Shown here: piece by piece, positions 1 through 9,555 of the stretch
Layout of the letters: each line of letters begins with the position of its first letter
Numbering within the stretch: position 1 is the first letter of the stretch
Source of the DNA: an uncultured Eggerthellaceae bacterium
Lineage (GTDB): Bacteria; Actinomycetota; Coriobacteriia; Coriobacteriales; Eggerthellaceae
Reading direction: 5' to 3'
Length of the DNA stretch: 31,146 bases
Assembly (NCBI GenBank): GCA_910589135.1
Contig: CAJUSL010000014.1
Location: forward strand, 1 to 31,146
Translations under genes and position numbers: made by a program
The notes under the pieces: generated by a model
Told to the model about the DNA's origin: nothing
The model's database searches: none
What the model saw: only the letters and a program-made list of their open reading frames with translations

Positions 1-453
1 GCCCTTGAAGGCCGTGGTGATGTAGTACACCGGGCCGCCGTGCACGGTGCCGTCCGCGTCGACCACGCGGGTCTTCTGCGCCATGACCGCCTCGGCGTAG
101 TTGGTGGCCATGCCCAGAAGGGCGATGATCCACATCCAGAAGATAGCGCCGGGGCCGCCGATGATGATCGCGCCGCACGCGCCCACCACGTTGCCGGTGC
201 CCACCTGGGCGGCGACGGCCGTGGCCAGCGCCTGGAACGACGTCATCGCACCGCCCTGGTCGCCGCCGCGCAGCGAGAAGTCGCCGAACAGGCGGCGCCA
301 GCCCTCGCCGAAGCACCTGAACTGGATGAACCTGGTCCTGATGGTGAACCAGATGCCCATGCCCAGCAGCAGGATGATCAGAATGTAGTTTGACAGGTAG
401 CTGTTGATGGTGCTGACAACACCGAGAATCCGCCTTGCACCTTCGGCACTCAC
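1..453 (-). CDS. Alanine/glycine:cation symporter (AGCS family), N-terminal part
   Basis: This is the first 151 codons of a sodium- or proton-coupled amino-acid symporter; the rest lies beyond the left edge. The translated part has a first membrane segment rich in Ile/Leu (about residues 16-34), then FTIRTRFIQF, and the family hallmarks LRGGDQGGAMTSFQALATA and GTGNVVGACGAI, followed by a helix ending in GMATNYAEAVMAQ and the HGGPVYYI motif. In this family these segments line the substrate and cation path. The start chosen is GTG at 453, with GGAGAA about 7-12 bases upstream; no ATG fits as well. The gene follows the solute-binding lipoprotein on the same strand after a 201-base gap, so it probably has its own promoter. 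The family assignment is secure; the amino acid carried (alanine or glycine) is not shown. Confidence 0.9.
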   Translation of the reverse strand, partial: MSAEGARRILGVVSTINSYLSNYILIILLLGMGIWFTIRTRFIQFRCFGEGWRRLFGDFSLRGGDQGGAMTSFQALATAVAAQVGTGNVVGACGAIIIGGPGAIFWMWIIALLGMATNYAEAVMAQKTRVVDADGTVHGGPVYYITTAFKG

Positions 454-654
454 TTAAGAGTTCTCCAGAGTCTTCTCCGCCTCCGGTCTGCGGATGGGCA
501 TTCCGAAGGCATCACAGAAATTGAACGCGACGATTATGCGCCTTGGGCGCGGCTTTGGCAAGGATTTTCCGCAGAAGGCGGACGAGAGGGGCATCCGCGG
601 GCCGAACGGGGGCTGCATGTGCCAAAGCGGACGGCCGCCTGCGCGGCGCGCGCC

Positions 655-1994
655 CTACTCGTGCAGCTTCGAGGCGGCCACGCCCTCGTCGATGGCCTTG
701 TTGCACAGCTCGTCGATGCGACGCGCGGTCTCTTCGGGCGTCGTCTCCCCCATGAGCAGGTCGTGGATGCAAAGGTAGAAGACCTCGCGCACCGCGCGGG
801 TGTCGGGGTTGCTGCCGGTGAAGTCGACAACGTTGCCCTGGTTCTGCAGGAACAGATCGAACTGGTCGATGTCGCCGCGGTACTTCTCGGCCACGGCGAT
901 GGATGCGGGCATCGTGCCGGCGGCGTAGCTCATCAGCTCCTCGCTGGCGTACACGTGCGACAGGAAGTCCTTGGCGATCTGCACCTTCGCAGGGTCGCCG
1001 TTGTCGAACACCTCGAAGCCGGACACGAACGTGGTCGCGCACCCGTCCTCGTCGGGGCCGGGGAAGTTCACCAGCCCGACGGTGTCGCCGTACCGCCCGA
1101 TGCTGGCGTTGTTGACCATGTAGATGGCCAGCTGCCCTCCGCGGAACAGGCTCGAGCAGTCCTCGATCTCGAGGTTCTCGCTGTGGGGCGGGAACCACCC
1201 GCGGCCCACGCCGTCCTGCAGCCAGCGCAGCGCCTCGACGCCTTCGGGGGTGGAAAGGGCGAAGCGGCCGTCCTCGTCGAAGAAGTCGGACCCGGCGGAG
1301 CGCAGCAGCGTCATGATGTGCGTGTCGCCCTGGGAGCTTCCCGCGTACATCATCATCGGGAAAGAGCCGTCGGGCAGCGACGCGGCAAGCGCGTCGAGGA
1401 CGTGCGTCCACTCCTCGATGCTCCACGACGTTATGCGGCCCTCGGCGATGTGGTCCTCGAGGCCCGCCGCCTGGAACATCGCCTTGTTGTAGGCGAGCAC
1501 GTTCTGCCGGGCAAGGTAGGGCATCATGTACACCTTGCCGCCGACGGTGCTCATGTCCCAAAGGTATTCGTAGACCCCGTCGCGCACGCCGCCGTGCACC
1601 ACGTCGTCGAGCGGCACCACGCGGCCTGTGTGAATGTAGGTCGACATGTTGAAGTAGTCCCCGTACAGCACGTCGGGCGAGCCGGGCGTGTCGAAGGTGT
1701 CCTCGATGGCGCTGTCGTACTGGTTCTGCTCGAACACCTCGATCTCGATTTCGACGTCGGCCTTGTCATAGGAGGCCTCGAAGTCCCTGGCAAGGCGCTC
1801 GATCACCTGGTCGATCTGCGTCATCGACTCGTCGAACACGACGTCGTGCCCCGTGCGCGGGACCTTGACCAGCAGATGGGTCTTGGCGTCTTCGGGCTGG
1901 GAGCACCCGCTGGCGAGAAAGCCGCATGCCGCAAGCGCCAGGGCGCAGGCAGCCAGCAAGAACGGCTTCGCATGCAGAATTCCTCCGCGTTCCC

Positions 1995-1998
<4 letters not shown>
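655..1998 (-). CDS. Extracellular solute-binding lipoprotein, family 1 type
   Basis: A 447-residue secreted binding protein of the ABC sugar-binding (family 1) fold. The N-terminus has Arg/Lys, a hydrophobic stretch and lipobox-like cysteines (LAAC at 22-25, then LASGC ending at Cys32), so it should be lipid-anchored on the outer face of the membrane. Typical family features follow: SPDVLYGDYF, a Trp/Tyr-rich ligand region, WSIEEWTHVLDALA, SAGSDFFDEDGRFAL, TPEGVEALRWLQ and a C-terminal helical lobe. The ATG at 1998 overlaps the stop of the upstream kinase gene (ATGA, 1998-1995), so the two are translationally coupled. There is no permease or ATPase gene next to it. I infer it presents a ligand to the kinase's extracellular domain rather than feeding an importer, although a transporter elsewhere cannot be excluded. 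The ligand is unknown. Confidence 0.85.
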
Positions 1999-4205
<2,207 letters not shown>

Positions 4206-4211
4206 GTTAAC

Positions 4212-4217
4212 AATATA
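4212..4217 (-). promoter_or_regulatory. Candidate -10 element for the sensor kinase gene
   Basis: On the minus strand TATATT lies six bases (GTTAAC) before the GTG at 4205. In actinobacteria a TANNNT hexamer 6-8 bases before the start codon is typical of leaderless transcripts. No good -35 hexamer is visible. No ribosome-binding site is well placed for this start: GAGGGG is about 13 bases away. Confidence 0.45.
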
Positions 4218-4320
4218 ACCCCTCACCTTCCATAACGGCAGCAGGCGCGCCAATCAACACGTTATCGAGCGAAACGCCTTGGCCACTGGACGGTCCGCGC
4301 GGCGGGGCTGCGGGATGCCC

Positions 4321-4350
4321 TTGGACAAAACGCACGGACTTCCGCACAAT
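4321..4350 (+). promoter_or_regulatory. Weak candidate promoter for the thioredoxin-like gene
   Basis: TTGGAC (4321-4326) and CACAAT (4345-4350) are separated by 18 bases. The match to the primary sigma consensus is partial. They are the best pair in the 195-base divergent gap between the kinase and the thioredoxin-like gene. Confidence 0.3.
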
Positions 4351-4400
4351 GGCACCTGAGGGCAATGCACCGCCGCGGGGCGGGAGACGAAGGAGGGGTC

Positions 4401-4763
4401 ATGCTTCACCGGATTACCGACGAGAACTTCATGGACGAGGTCGCGAACAGCGACGTCCCCTGCGTCATCGGCTTCACCGCGGGCTGGTGCGACCTCTGCG
4501 GGAAGATGGTCGACGCGCTGGAGGCGCTGTCGGACACGTACGCCGGACGGGTCAAGTTCTGCACCGCCGACGTCGACGAGCAGCGCGGGCTGCGGATCAT
4601 GTTCGCCGTCGCCGCGCTCCCCTACACCGTGCTCGTGAGCAACGGGACGAAGACGCCGCTGTTCGACGAGCTCGTGAGCACGGAGCGGCTCGACGAGCGC
4701 ATCTCCTTCGTTCTGGAAGGCGGAAGGTGCCCCAACACCACGCCGCTGGGAAGGTTGCGCTAG
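4401..4763 (+). CDS. Thioredoxin-fold protein with a CDLC active site
   Basis: A 120-residue cytoplasmic protein with no signal peptide. It follows the thioredoxin fold: a first strand and helix (ITDENFMDEV), a strand PCVIGFTAGWC running into the active site, WCDLCGKM (Cys at about 30 and 33), ALEALSDTYAGRVKFCTADVDEQ, and AALPYTVLVSNG, where the cis-proline normally found near the active site is Pro. The usual CGPC is replaced by CDLC. Changes between the two cysteines alter redox potential in this family, so the protein may be a reductant or isomerase for particular clients rather than a general thioredoxin. The start at 4401 has AGGAGGGG six or fewer bases upstream. It stands alone, divergent from the kinase and convergent with the EamA transporter. 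The fold is clear; the partner is unknown. Confidence 0.82.
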   Translation: MLHRITDENFMDEVANSDVPCVIGFTAGWCDLCGKMVDALEALSDTYAGRVKFCTADVDEQRGLRIMFAVAALPYTVLVSNGTKTPLFDELVSTERLDERISFVLEGGRCPNTTPLGRLR

Positions 4764-4765
4764 CG

Positions 4766-4809
4766 CGGCCGAGGCCTCGGCCGGCCGCAGCCGTTCGGGC
4801 GCCGAGGCC
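4766..4809. terminator. Palindromic structure between convergent genes
   Basis: A perfect 18-base palindrome (CGGCCGAGG followed by CCTCGGCCG, 4766-4783) overlaps a second possible stem, GGCCTCGG (4773-4780) with CCGAGGCC (4802-4809). It fills the 46 bases between the stops of the thioredoxin-like gene and the EamA gene. No clear T-run follows on either strand, so termination is inferred from position and stem strength. Confidence 0.45.
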
Positions 4810-5715
4810 CTACGTCTTTGCGCGCTGCAGGATGGTCGGCACCTGCTTGCACAGGATGCCCGCGAGCACCAGGATCGCGCCGAAGATCACCAGCGGGGTA
4901 GGAACGTCGCCGACGATCGCCCATGCGGCGAGGATGCCCACGGGCAGCTCGCTCGACGCCATGATGGAGACCATGCCGGCGGAAAGGTGCGGGCTGGCGA
5001 AGTTGATGATGGTCGTGGGCAGAAGGATGCCGAGCACCGCCAGACCCACGCCGTACGGCCATGTGGCCGGGTCGGGCAGCGAGATCACGTAGGCGGCGGG
5101 ATTCGCCAACGAGGTGACCGCCAGCCCTCCCGCAGCCAGCATCGTGGTGCGCAGCACCGCCGGCTTGTCGGTTCCCAGCGTCCCCGACAGGTACAGGAAC
5201 AGCGCATAGCACACCGCCGACCCCAGGCCGAAGGCCACCCCGACCGGGTCGAGCGGCTGCGCGGCTCCGTCAAGCATGCCCGTGGCGAACACGGTTCCCA
5301 CCAGCACGACGACGATGGCCACGACGCTGGACGCGGTGGGGAGCTTGCGCTTGTGCACGCATTCGATCAGCACGCTCACCCAGATGTACTGGAACAGCAG
5401 CGTCAGCGCCGCCGAGCTGGGAAGCAGGGTGACGGCGTTGTAGTAGCAGATGGACGTGCCGCCGGTAAACAGCCCCAGCAGGGCAAGCGGGAGGAACGTG
5501 CGCGGCGCGCCCCAAGGGACGCGACGTACGAGCATGACCGCGAGCAACGCCACGAACGAGACGAGGTACTGTATGGGCAGAAACGACGCCGGGTAGATGC
5601 CCACCTCGGCCGCCCCCTTGATGACCGGCACGATGAACCCATAGCTCGACCCCGCCACGAACACCAGGACGGAGTTGGCGAGAGTACTGGCACTGGAGGG
5701 CTTGGTGGACGGCAT
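4810..5715 (-). CDS. EamA/DMT-superfamily transporter
   Basis: A 301-residue integral membrane protein with about ten hydrophobic helices in two repeats of five, the layout of drug/metabolite transporters. The repeats can be seen in VFVAGSSYGFIVPVIKGAA with FTGGTSICYYNAVTLLPSS in the first half, and GVAFGLGSAVCYALFLYLSG with SAGMVSIMASSELPVGILAAW in the second. Members export or exchange metabolites such as amino acids, nucleotides or sugars; the substrate cannot be read from the sequence. The ATG at 5715 is preceded by AAGGAG. A TTG at 5745, directly abutting the LysR stop at 5746, would add ten residues. It is the second gene of a LysR-EamA operon on the minus strand, so the regulator may control it and itself. 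Confidence 0.88.
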   Translation of the reverse strand: MPSTKPSSASTLANSVLVFVAGSSYGFIVPVIKGAAEVGIYPASFLPIQYLVSFVALLAVMLVRRVPWGAPRTFLPLALLGLFTGGTSICYYNAVTLLPSSAALTLLFQYIWVSVLIECVHKRKLPTASSVVAIVVVLVGTVFATGMLDGAAQPLDPVGVAFGLGSAVCYALFLYLSGTLGTDKPAVLRTTMLAAGGLAVTSLANPAAYVISLPDPATWPYGVGLAVLGILLPTTIINFASPHLSAGMVSIMASSELPVGILAAWAIVGDVPTPLVIFGAILVLAGILCKQVPTILQRAKT

Positions 5716-5745
5716 GGAGCTCCTTCGGGAATCGTGAAGGCTCAA

Positions 5746-6621
5746 TTATAGGCCGCCGAGGAACGTGCGCTCCATGAACGCGGCAAGAAACTCGAAGAAA
5801 TCGCGGGAGGGCGACGAAGCCGCGCCGTCCGCCGACGTCCCCACGGCGATGCTGCGCACGAACCCGTCGTCGGCAAGGGGCACGAATCGCGCATGGCCGC
5901 CCTCGAGCGTCCCCCAGCTGCGCTCGGGCCAGAATCCCACGCCCATGCCCAGCCCGATAAGCCTGCGCACCGCGTCGGGGCTGTCGCTTTCGATGGCGTT
6001 GCGCATGACGAACCCCCTCGCCGCGCACAGTTCGTCGCAGACGCGCCTGAAGCCCTTCGATCCGGCGAGCAGCACGAACTGCTCGCCGCGCACCCTGTCG
6101 AGCGGAAGCGGGCCGGACGCCTCCATCGAGGCAGGGACGGCAAGGCCGATGCGCTCGCGGAACACGCGCTCCTCGGCAAGGCGCCACGTCGGGGCGCCCA
6201 CGGGCCCGACCGTGCGCACCGTCACGTCGTGGCCGCCCTCGTCGGCCGCCTGCGAGATGCGGAACTTCGCCTGCGGGCAGCGCTCCCGGTACTGCGCGAT
6301 GGCCTCCACCACCAGCCTCGACGCCGAGTACATGCCCACGTCGATGGCCTGCTGCTCGCCGTGCGCATAGGCGAACACCTGCTCGGGCAGCCCGTCCAGC
6401 GCCGCCATGACGGGCCGCAGCCGCCCGGCAAGGTATGCGCCGGCGCGCGAGAGCCGGATGTTTCTGCCCACGCGGTCGAACAGCTGGCAGCCGAGCTCCG
6501 CCTCCAGCTTCTTCATGCTGTGGCTCAAGGCAGGCTGGGCAACGCTCATCCTCTTCGCGCTTGCGGTCATGTTCTGCGTCTGCGCGATGTCGAGGAAATA
6601 CCTCAGCTGCTGCAGTTCCAT
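5746..6621 (-). CDS. LysR-family transcriptional regulator
   Basis: A 291-residue regulator. Residues 1-60 form the winged helix typical of LysR proteins: MELQQLRYFLDIAQ, the recognition helix region VAQPALSHSMKKLEAELG and LFDRVGRNIRLSRAG. The remainder is the periplasmic-binding-protein-like effector domain, with DVGMYSASRLVVEAI near 93 and GMGVGFWPERSW near 230. AGGTGA precedes the ATG. It is transcribed with the EamA transporter and faces the PQ-loop gene across an AT-rich region with a palindrome at 6643-6661. LysR regulators commonly repress their own gene and activate the divergent one when bound to an effector; that is the likely arrangement here. The effector is not known. Confidence 0.93.
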   Translation of the reverse strand: MELQQLRYFLDIAQTQNMTASAKRMSVAQPALSHSMKKLEAELGCQLFDRVGRNIRLSRAGAYLAGRLRPVMAALDGLPEQVFAYAHGEQQAIDVGMYSASRLVVEAIAQYRERCPQAKFRISQAADEGGHDVTVRTVGPVGAPTWRLAEERVFRERIGLAVPASMEASGPLPLDRVRGEQFVLLAGSKGFRRVCDELCAARGFVMRNAIESDSPDAVRRLIGLGMGVGFWPERSWGTLEGGHARFVPLADDGFVRSIAVGTSADGAASSPSRDFFEFLAAFMERTFLGGL

Positions 6622-6642
6622 GAAGTCACCTGACTACGATAT

Positions 6643-6661
6643 CAATAATAATTAGTTATTG
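6643..6661. promoter_or_regulatory. Palindrome CAATAA-N7-TTATTG, likely LysR operator
   Basis: A perfect 6+6 inverted repeat in an AT-rich island between the LysR and PQ-loop genes. It lies just downstream of the LysR -10 box (6669-6674) and about 55-75 bases upstream of the expected transcription start of the PQ-loop gene. This is where a LysR protein would both repress itself and activate the divergent gene. Confidence 0.6.
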
Positions 6662-6668
6662 TTTTGCA

Positions 6669-6674
6669 ATTATA
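6669..6674 (-). promoter_or_regulatory. -10 box (TATAAT) of the LysR gene
   Basis: A consensus TATAAT on the minus strand about 50 bases before the LysR ATG. There is no convincing -35 at 16-18 bases. Confidence 0.5.
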
Positions 6675-6680
6675 TCAGTA

Positions 6681-6710
6681 TTGGAATCAATCGTTTTCGA
6701 GTCCTAGAAT
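6681..6710 (+). promoter_or_regulatory. Promoter of the PQ-loop gene
   Basis: TTGGAA (6681-6686) and TAGAAT (6705-6710) are separated by 18 bases. Start of transcription would fall near 6717, giving a leader of nearly 60 bases to the ATG at 6775. Confidence 0.5.
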
Positions 6711-6774
6711 CGTGAGCGCAACACGGAGGCGCCCACGCTGCAAGACGGCGGCGGGCTGCGCAAGGAGGATTCTC

Positions 6775-7080
6775 ATGGCATACGTGCTGGAAGCGGTGAT
6801 GTTGGCATGTTTCGGCCTGTCCTGGCCGATGAACGCATACAAGAGCTACAGGGCACACACGGCGCGCGGCACCAGCTGGCAGTTCCTGGCGCTCATCACG
6901 GCAGGCTACGCGGCCGGCATAGCCGCGAAGACCATCGCCGACCCCGGAAGCTGGGTCTTGGCGGTCTACTACCTGAACCTCGCCTTCCTGCTGGTGAACT
7001 GGTGGGTGTACCTCAGGAACCGCCGCCTGGACGCAAAACGCTCCGCCTTCCCGCAGGAAGACGGAGCGGCTCTGGCGTAG
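6775..7080 (+). CDS. Small PQ-loop/SemiSWEET-like membrane protein
   Basis: A 101-residue membrane protein with three hydrophobic helices (about 4-22, 36-54 and 61-80). The first helix leads into CFGLSWPMNAYKSYRAHTARGTSWQF, where the Pro and the following polar residues resemble the PQ-loop pattern of SemiSWEET half-transporters; these act as dimers to move sugars or other small solutes. A charged tail (RNRRLDAKRS) follows. The ATG at 6775 is preceded by AAGGAGG. It lies divergent from the LysR-EamA pair, so all three genes may belong to one effector response. It ends at a hairpin terminator and converges on the MarR-like gene. The membership is by size and motif; the substrate is unknown. 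Confidence 0.68.
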   Translation: MAYVLEAVMLACFGLSWPMNAYKSYRAHTARGTSWQFLALITAGYAAGIAAKTIADPGSWVLAVYYLNLAFLLVNWWVYLRNRRLDAKRSAFPQEDGAALA

Positions 7081-7084
7081 CGGC

Positions 7085-7108
7085 CCGGCGGCAAGCCGCC
7101 GGCGTTTT
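7085..7108 (+). terminator. Rho-independent terminator of the PQ-loop gene
   Basis: CCGGCGG (7085-7091), loop CAAG, CCGCCGG (7096-7102), then CG and four T. It begins five bases after the stop and lies between convergent genes. Confidence 0.7.
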
Positions 7109-7120
7109 CGGCGCTGGCGG

Positions 7121-7789
7121 CTAATGCTTTCCGTGGCGTTTGCAGTCATGCGGCCCATGGCCGCCGTGGCAGGAGCGATGGCCGTGTTCGGAACCCGCGC
7201 CGTCCTCGAACACGAAGACGTACTTGGGGGCGTCGCGATGGGCGCCGTGTTCATGGCCGCATCCATGTCCGCGGCCCTTCTTGCCGCAGCCGTGCCCATG
7301 GCCGCCGTGGCATGACTCCTTCTTGCCGCACCGCTTGCCGCGCTTCTTCTGGATGCGGGAATAGTCGACGCCCATCTCCTCGGCCTTCTGGCTGATCTTG
7401 CCGCACAGCTCGACCAGCTTCTTCTTCTCGGCGTCGGTCAGCGCGCCCAGCACCTCGTCGGCGGCCTTGTCTTCGGCCTCGAGCCTCTTCTTGACCACCT
7501 CGGTGCCCATTTCGGTGAGCGTCATCACGAAGCCGTCCTCGGGCTTCTCGATGGTGAGATACCCGTTGTCGGCGGCCTTCGTGGCGACGTCCCGCACGTC
7601 GCACCCGCGCCAGCCCAGCGTCTTCTTGGCGGCGTCCTTGTCCAGTCGCCCGTCGCCGAACCGGTAGATCACCTTGATCAGCGCCCCCTGCCCGCGCTTG
7701 AAGCTGCGGGGGCCCTCCTTGCGCATGGCGAGCTTGGTGTAGTTCGCCGCCTTCTTCAAGCTGTGTATCGCGTTCGTGGATTCCGTCAT
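7121..7789 (-). CDS. MarR-like winged-helix protein with His/Cys-rich C-terminal tail
   Basis: A 222-residue protein. Residues about 15-105 resemble a MarR-type winged helix: RGQGALIKVIYRF, DAAKKTLGWRGCDVRDVATKAADNGYLTIEKP and the wing DGFVMTLTEMGTEVVKKRL. A helical stretch (DKAADEVLGALTDAEKKKLVELCGKIS) of the dimerising kind follows. From about residue 150 the chain turns into a Gly/His/Cys/Lys-rich tail with SCHGGHG twice, HGHGCGKK and HGCGHEHGAH, which looks able to bind several Ni, Zn, Co or Cu ions. The two SCHGGHG units come from an exact 18-base DNA repeat (7154-7171 and 7295-7312). GAGG precedes the ATG at 7789. I infer a regulator that senses or buffers metal; a non-regulatory metal store is the alternative. 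No metal transporter gene is adjacent. Confidence 0.75.
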   Translation of the reverse strand: MTESTNAIHSLKKAANYTKLAMRKEGPRSFKRGQGALIKVIYRFGDGRLDKDAAKKTLGWRGCDVRDVATKAADNGYLTIEKPEDGFVMTLTEMGTEVVKKRLEAEDKAADEVLGALTDAEKKKLVELCGKISQKAEEMGVDYSRIQKKRGKRCGKKESCHGGHGHGCGKKGRGHGCGHEHGAHRDAPKYVFVFEDGAGSEHGHRSCHGGHGPHDCKRHGKH

Positions 7790-8142
7790 GTCTGCCTCTT
7801 TCCCATGTCTCTTCCGGCGCCCCAACGCGCCGGAAAGCCTGCCGGACGCCCGTCGGGACGCCCGGCATGTCGGCGTCGATGCCTTTCGCTCGTCGCCATT
7901 CTAGGCGGGAATGCGGCGCGCCATGCACCTGCGCGGGCGCAATTACACCAAACCGTCACCCTGCGCCGTCGCACGGACCGTTCCCCTCGTCGGCTTTCGC
8001 AGCCCTTGGCGAAGCACGATCCCGGCCGGCCCTCCGTCACCGGACGGCGCAAGTCAAAGCGTTCGTTACAATCGCGCCCCCACATCGGGCGACGGCATGC
8101 CGATGTGCTATGAATCAGGCAGTCTATGCAGAGGAGGCAGCC
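7790..8142. other. Divergent intergenic region with paired hairpin leaders
   Basis: The 353 bases hold no gene that I can support. Near the MarR-like gene are two stems: TTCCGGCGC (7812-7820) with GCGCCGGAA (7827-7835), and TGCCGG (7840-7845) with CCGGCA (7862-7867). Near the MEMO/AMMECR1 gene, CACATCGG (8081-8088) pairs with CCGATGTG (8100-8107), and TACAAT at 8067-8072 is a possible -10. Both genes would therefore have folded 5' leaders. Confidence 0.5.
7812..7867 (-). promoter_or_regulatory. Tandem hairpins in the leader of the MarR-like gene
   Basis: On the minus strand a six-pair stem (7867-7840, with an inner CCC-GTC-GGG) is followed by a perfect nine-pair stem with a six-base loop (7835-7812), ending 22 bases before the ATG. 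They could act as a leader regulator or an mRNA stabiliser. I do not recognise a known riboswitch class. Confidence 0.4.
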
Positions 8143-9555
8143 ATGGGAATCGTCTCAGCATACGCAGCGCCGCACCCGCCCCTCATCGTTCCCGCCGTCG
8201 GACGGGGCGAGGAGGCCGCCATCGCGCGCACGGTGGAGGCCTACCAGGAGGTGGCGCGACGCATCGCGGCGCACGCGCCCGACACGGTGGTGGTAGTCTC
8301 GCCGCACGCGCCGGCCTACCGCGACGGGTTCTTCGTGTCCGACGCCCCGTCGGAGGCAGGGTCGCTGGCCGCGTTCGGCCAGCCGCAGGAGACGCTCGCC
8401 ACCCAGACCGACGTCGCCTTCGCGCACGAGCTTGCGCATCTCATGGGCCAGCACGGCCTGCCGGCGGCGGGAGCGCCCGCCGGTGCGGCCGAGATCGACC
8501 ACGCCACGTTCGTTCCGCTCCACTTCCTCGGCCAGGCCATCGACCTGGACGGCATGCGCTTCGTGCGCGTGGGCCTGTCGGGGCTTCCCAGCGAGGACCA
8601 CCGGCTGCTCGGGCGGCTGATCGCGCGCGCGGCCGACGAGCTTGGCCGCCGCTGCGTCGTCGTCGCCAGCGGGGATTTGTCGCACAGGCTCAAACCCGAC
8701 GGTCCCTACGGCTTCGATTCCGCCGGCCCCGCCTTCGACGAAGCCGTTTGTACAATCTTCGAGAACGGCAACCTCGACGGGCTCTTCGGGCTTGACCCGC
8801 GTCTTTGCGACGATGCCGCCGAATGCGGCCTGCGCTCGTTCCAGATCATGGCGGGCGCACTCGAGGGAGGCGCCTTCGCCGCTGAACTCCTCAGCTACGA
8901 AGGGCCGTTCGGCGTGGGCTATGCGGTGGCCGCCTTCGAAGCGGACGTGGCGCCGGCAAGCTCGCAGGAGGAAGCCGCCTGCGAAGAGCCGCAGGACGGA
9001 TGCGACCCGCTGGTCGCCCTGGCGCGCGAGACCGTCGAGGCGTACGTGCGCGAAGGGCGCACGCCCGAGATTCCGCGCGGCATGCCCGAGGAATGGCTGC
9101 GCCGCAGGGCCGGCGTCTTCGTCAGCCTGCACGAACACGGCGAGCTGCGCGGCTGCATCGGCACCATCGAGCCCCAGCGGCGCTCGATTGCCGAAGAGGT
9201 GGTCGCCAACGCGGTGTCGGCCGCGACGTCCGACCCGCGCTTCCCCGCCGTTGCCGCCACCGAGCTGGACTGCCTGGAATACTCGGTGGACGTGCTGGGC
9301 GAGTCCGAGCCCGTCGACGACCTCGTCGAGCTTGACCCCAAGCGCTACGGCGTGATCGTGACGCACGGCTGGCGCCGCGGACTGCTGCTTCCCGACCTGG
9401 AGGGCGTCGACACCGCCATGGACCAGATAGCCATCGCGAAGAACAAGGCCGGCATCGCCCCCGACGAGAACGCGAAGCTGGAGCGCTTCGAGGTCGTCCG
9501 GCACACCGCAGGCGGTGCTGCGCGCAAGGACGGCCGTGGACAGCAAGTCCGGTAA
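8143..9555 (+). CDS. AmmeMemoRadiSam proteins B and A fused (MEMO1-AMMECR1)
   Basis: A 470-residue fusion. Residues 1-275 are the MEMO1 domain, a fold related to extradiol dioxygenases (LigB), with candidate metal-binding residues His11 (AAPHPPL), His55 (SPHAP), His120 and His127 (DHATFVPLHF), and the GDLSH motif near 177-181. After an acidic linker of about 30 residues comes AMMECR1 (about 295-460) with the signature LRGCIGTIEP, a likely active-site cysteine, and SAATSDPRFPAV. In many bacteria and archaea these two occur together with a radical SAM protein, and the reaction is not established. The overlapping downstream gene is that partner. GAGGAGG before 8143 fixes the start over an earlier ATG at 8110. 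Likely cytoplasmic; no transport signal is seen. Confidence 0.93.
   Translation: MGIVSAYAAPHPPLIVPAVGRGEEAAIARTVEAYQEVARRIAAHAPDTVVVVSPHAPAYRDGFFVSDAPSEAGSLAAFGQPQETLATQTDVAFAHELAHLMGQHGLPAAGAPAGAAEIDHATFVPLHFLGQAIDLDGMRFVRVGLSGLPSEDHRLLGRLIARAADELGRRCVVVASGDLSHRLKPDGPYGFDSAGPAFDEAVCTIFENGNLDGLFGLDPRLCDDAAECGLRSFQIMAGALEGGAFAAELLSYEGPFGVGYAVAAFEADVAPASSQEEAACEEPQDGCDPLVALARETVEAYVREGRTPEIPRGMPEEWLRRRAGVFVSLHEHGELRGCIGTIEPQRRSIAEEVVANAVSAATSDPRFPAVAATELDCLEYSVDVLGESEPVDDLVELDPKRYGVIVTHGWRRGLLLPDLEGVDTAMDQIAIAKNKAGIAPDENAKLERFEVVRHTAGGAARKDGRGQQVR

Noticed and set aside
454..654. Gap between the symporter and the solute-binding gene as a site for a small RNA
   Set aside because: Only weak GC-rich pairing; no clear promoter-terminator pair.
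7154..7312. Repeats of CCCATGGCCGCCGTGGCA as a possible CRISPR or protein-binding array
   Set aside because: Only two copies, within the coding sequence of the His/Cys-rich tail; they encode SCHGGHG-type repeats.
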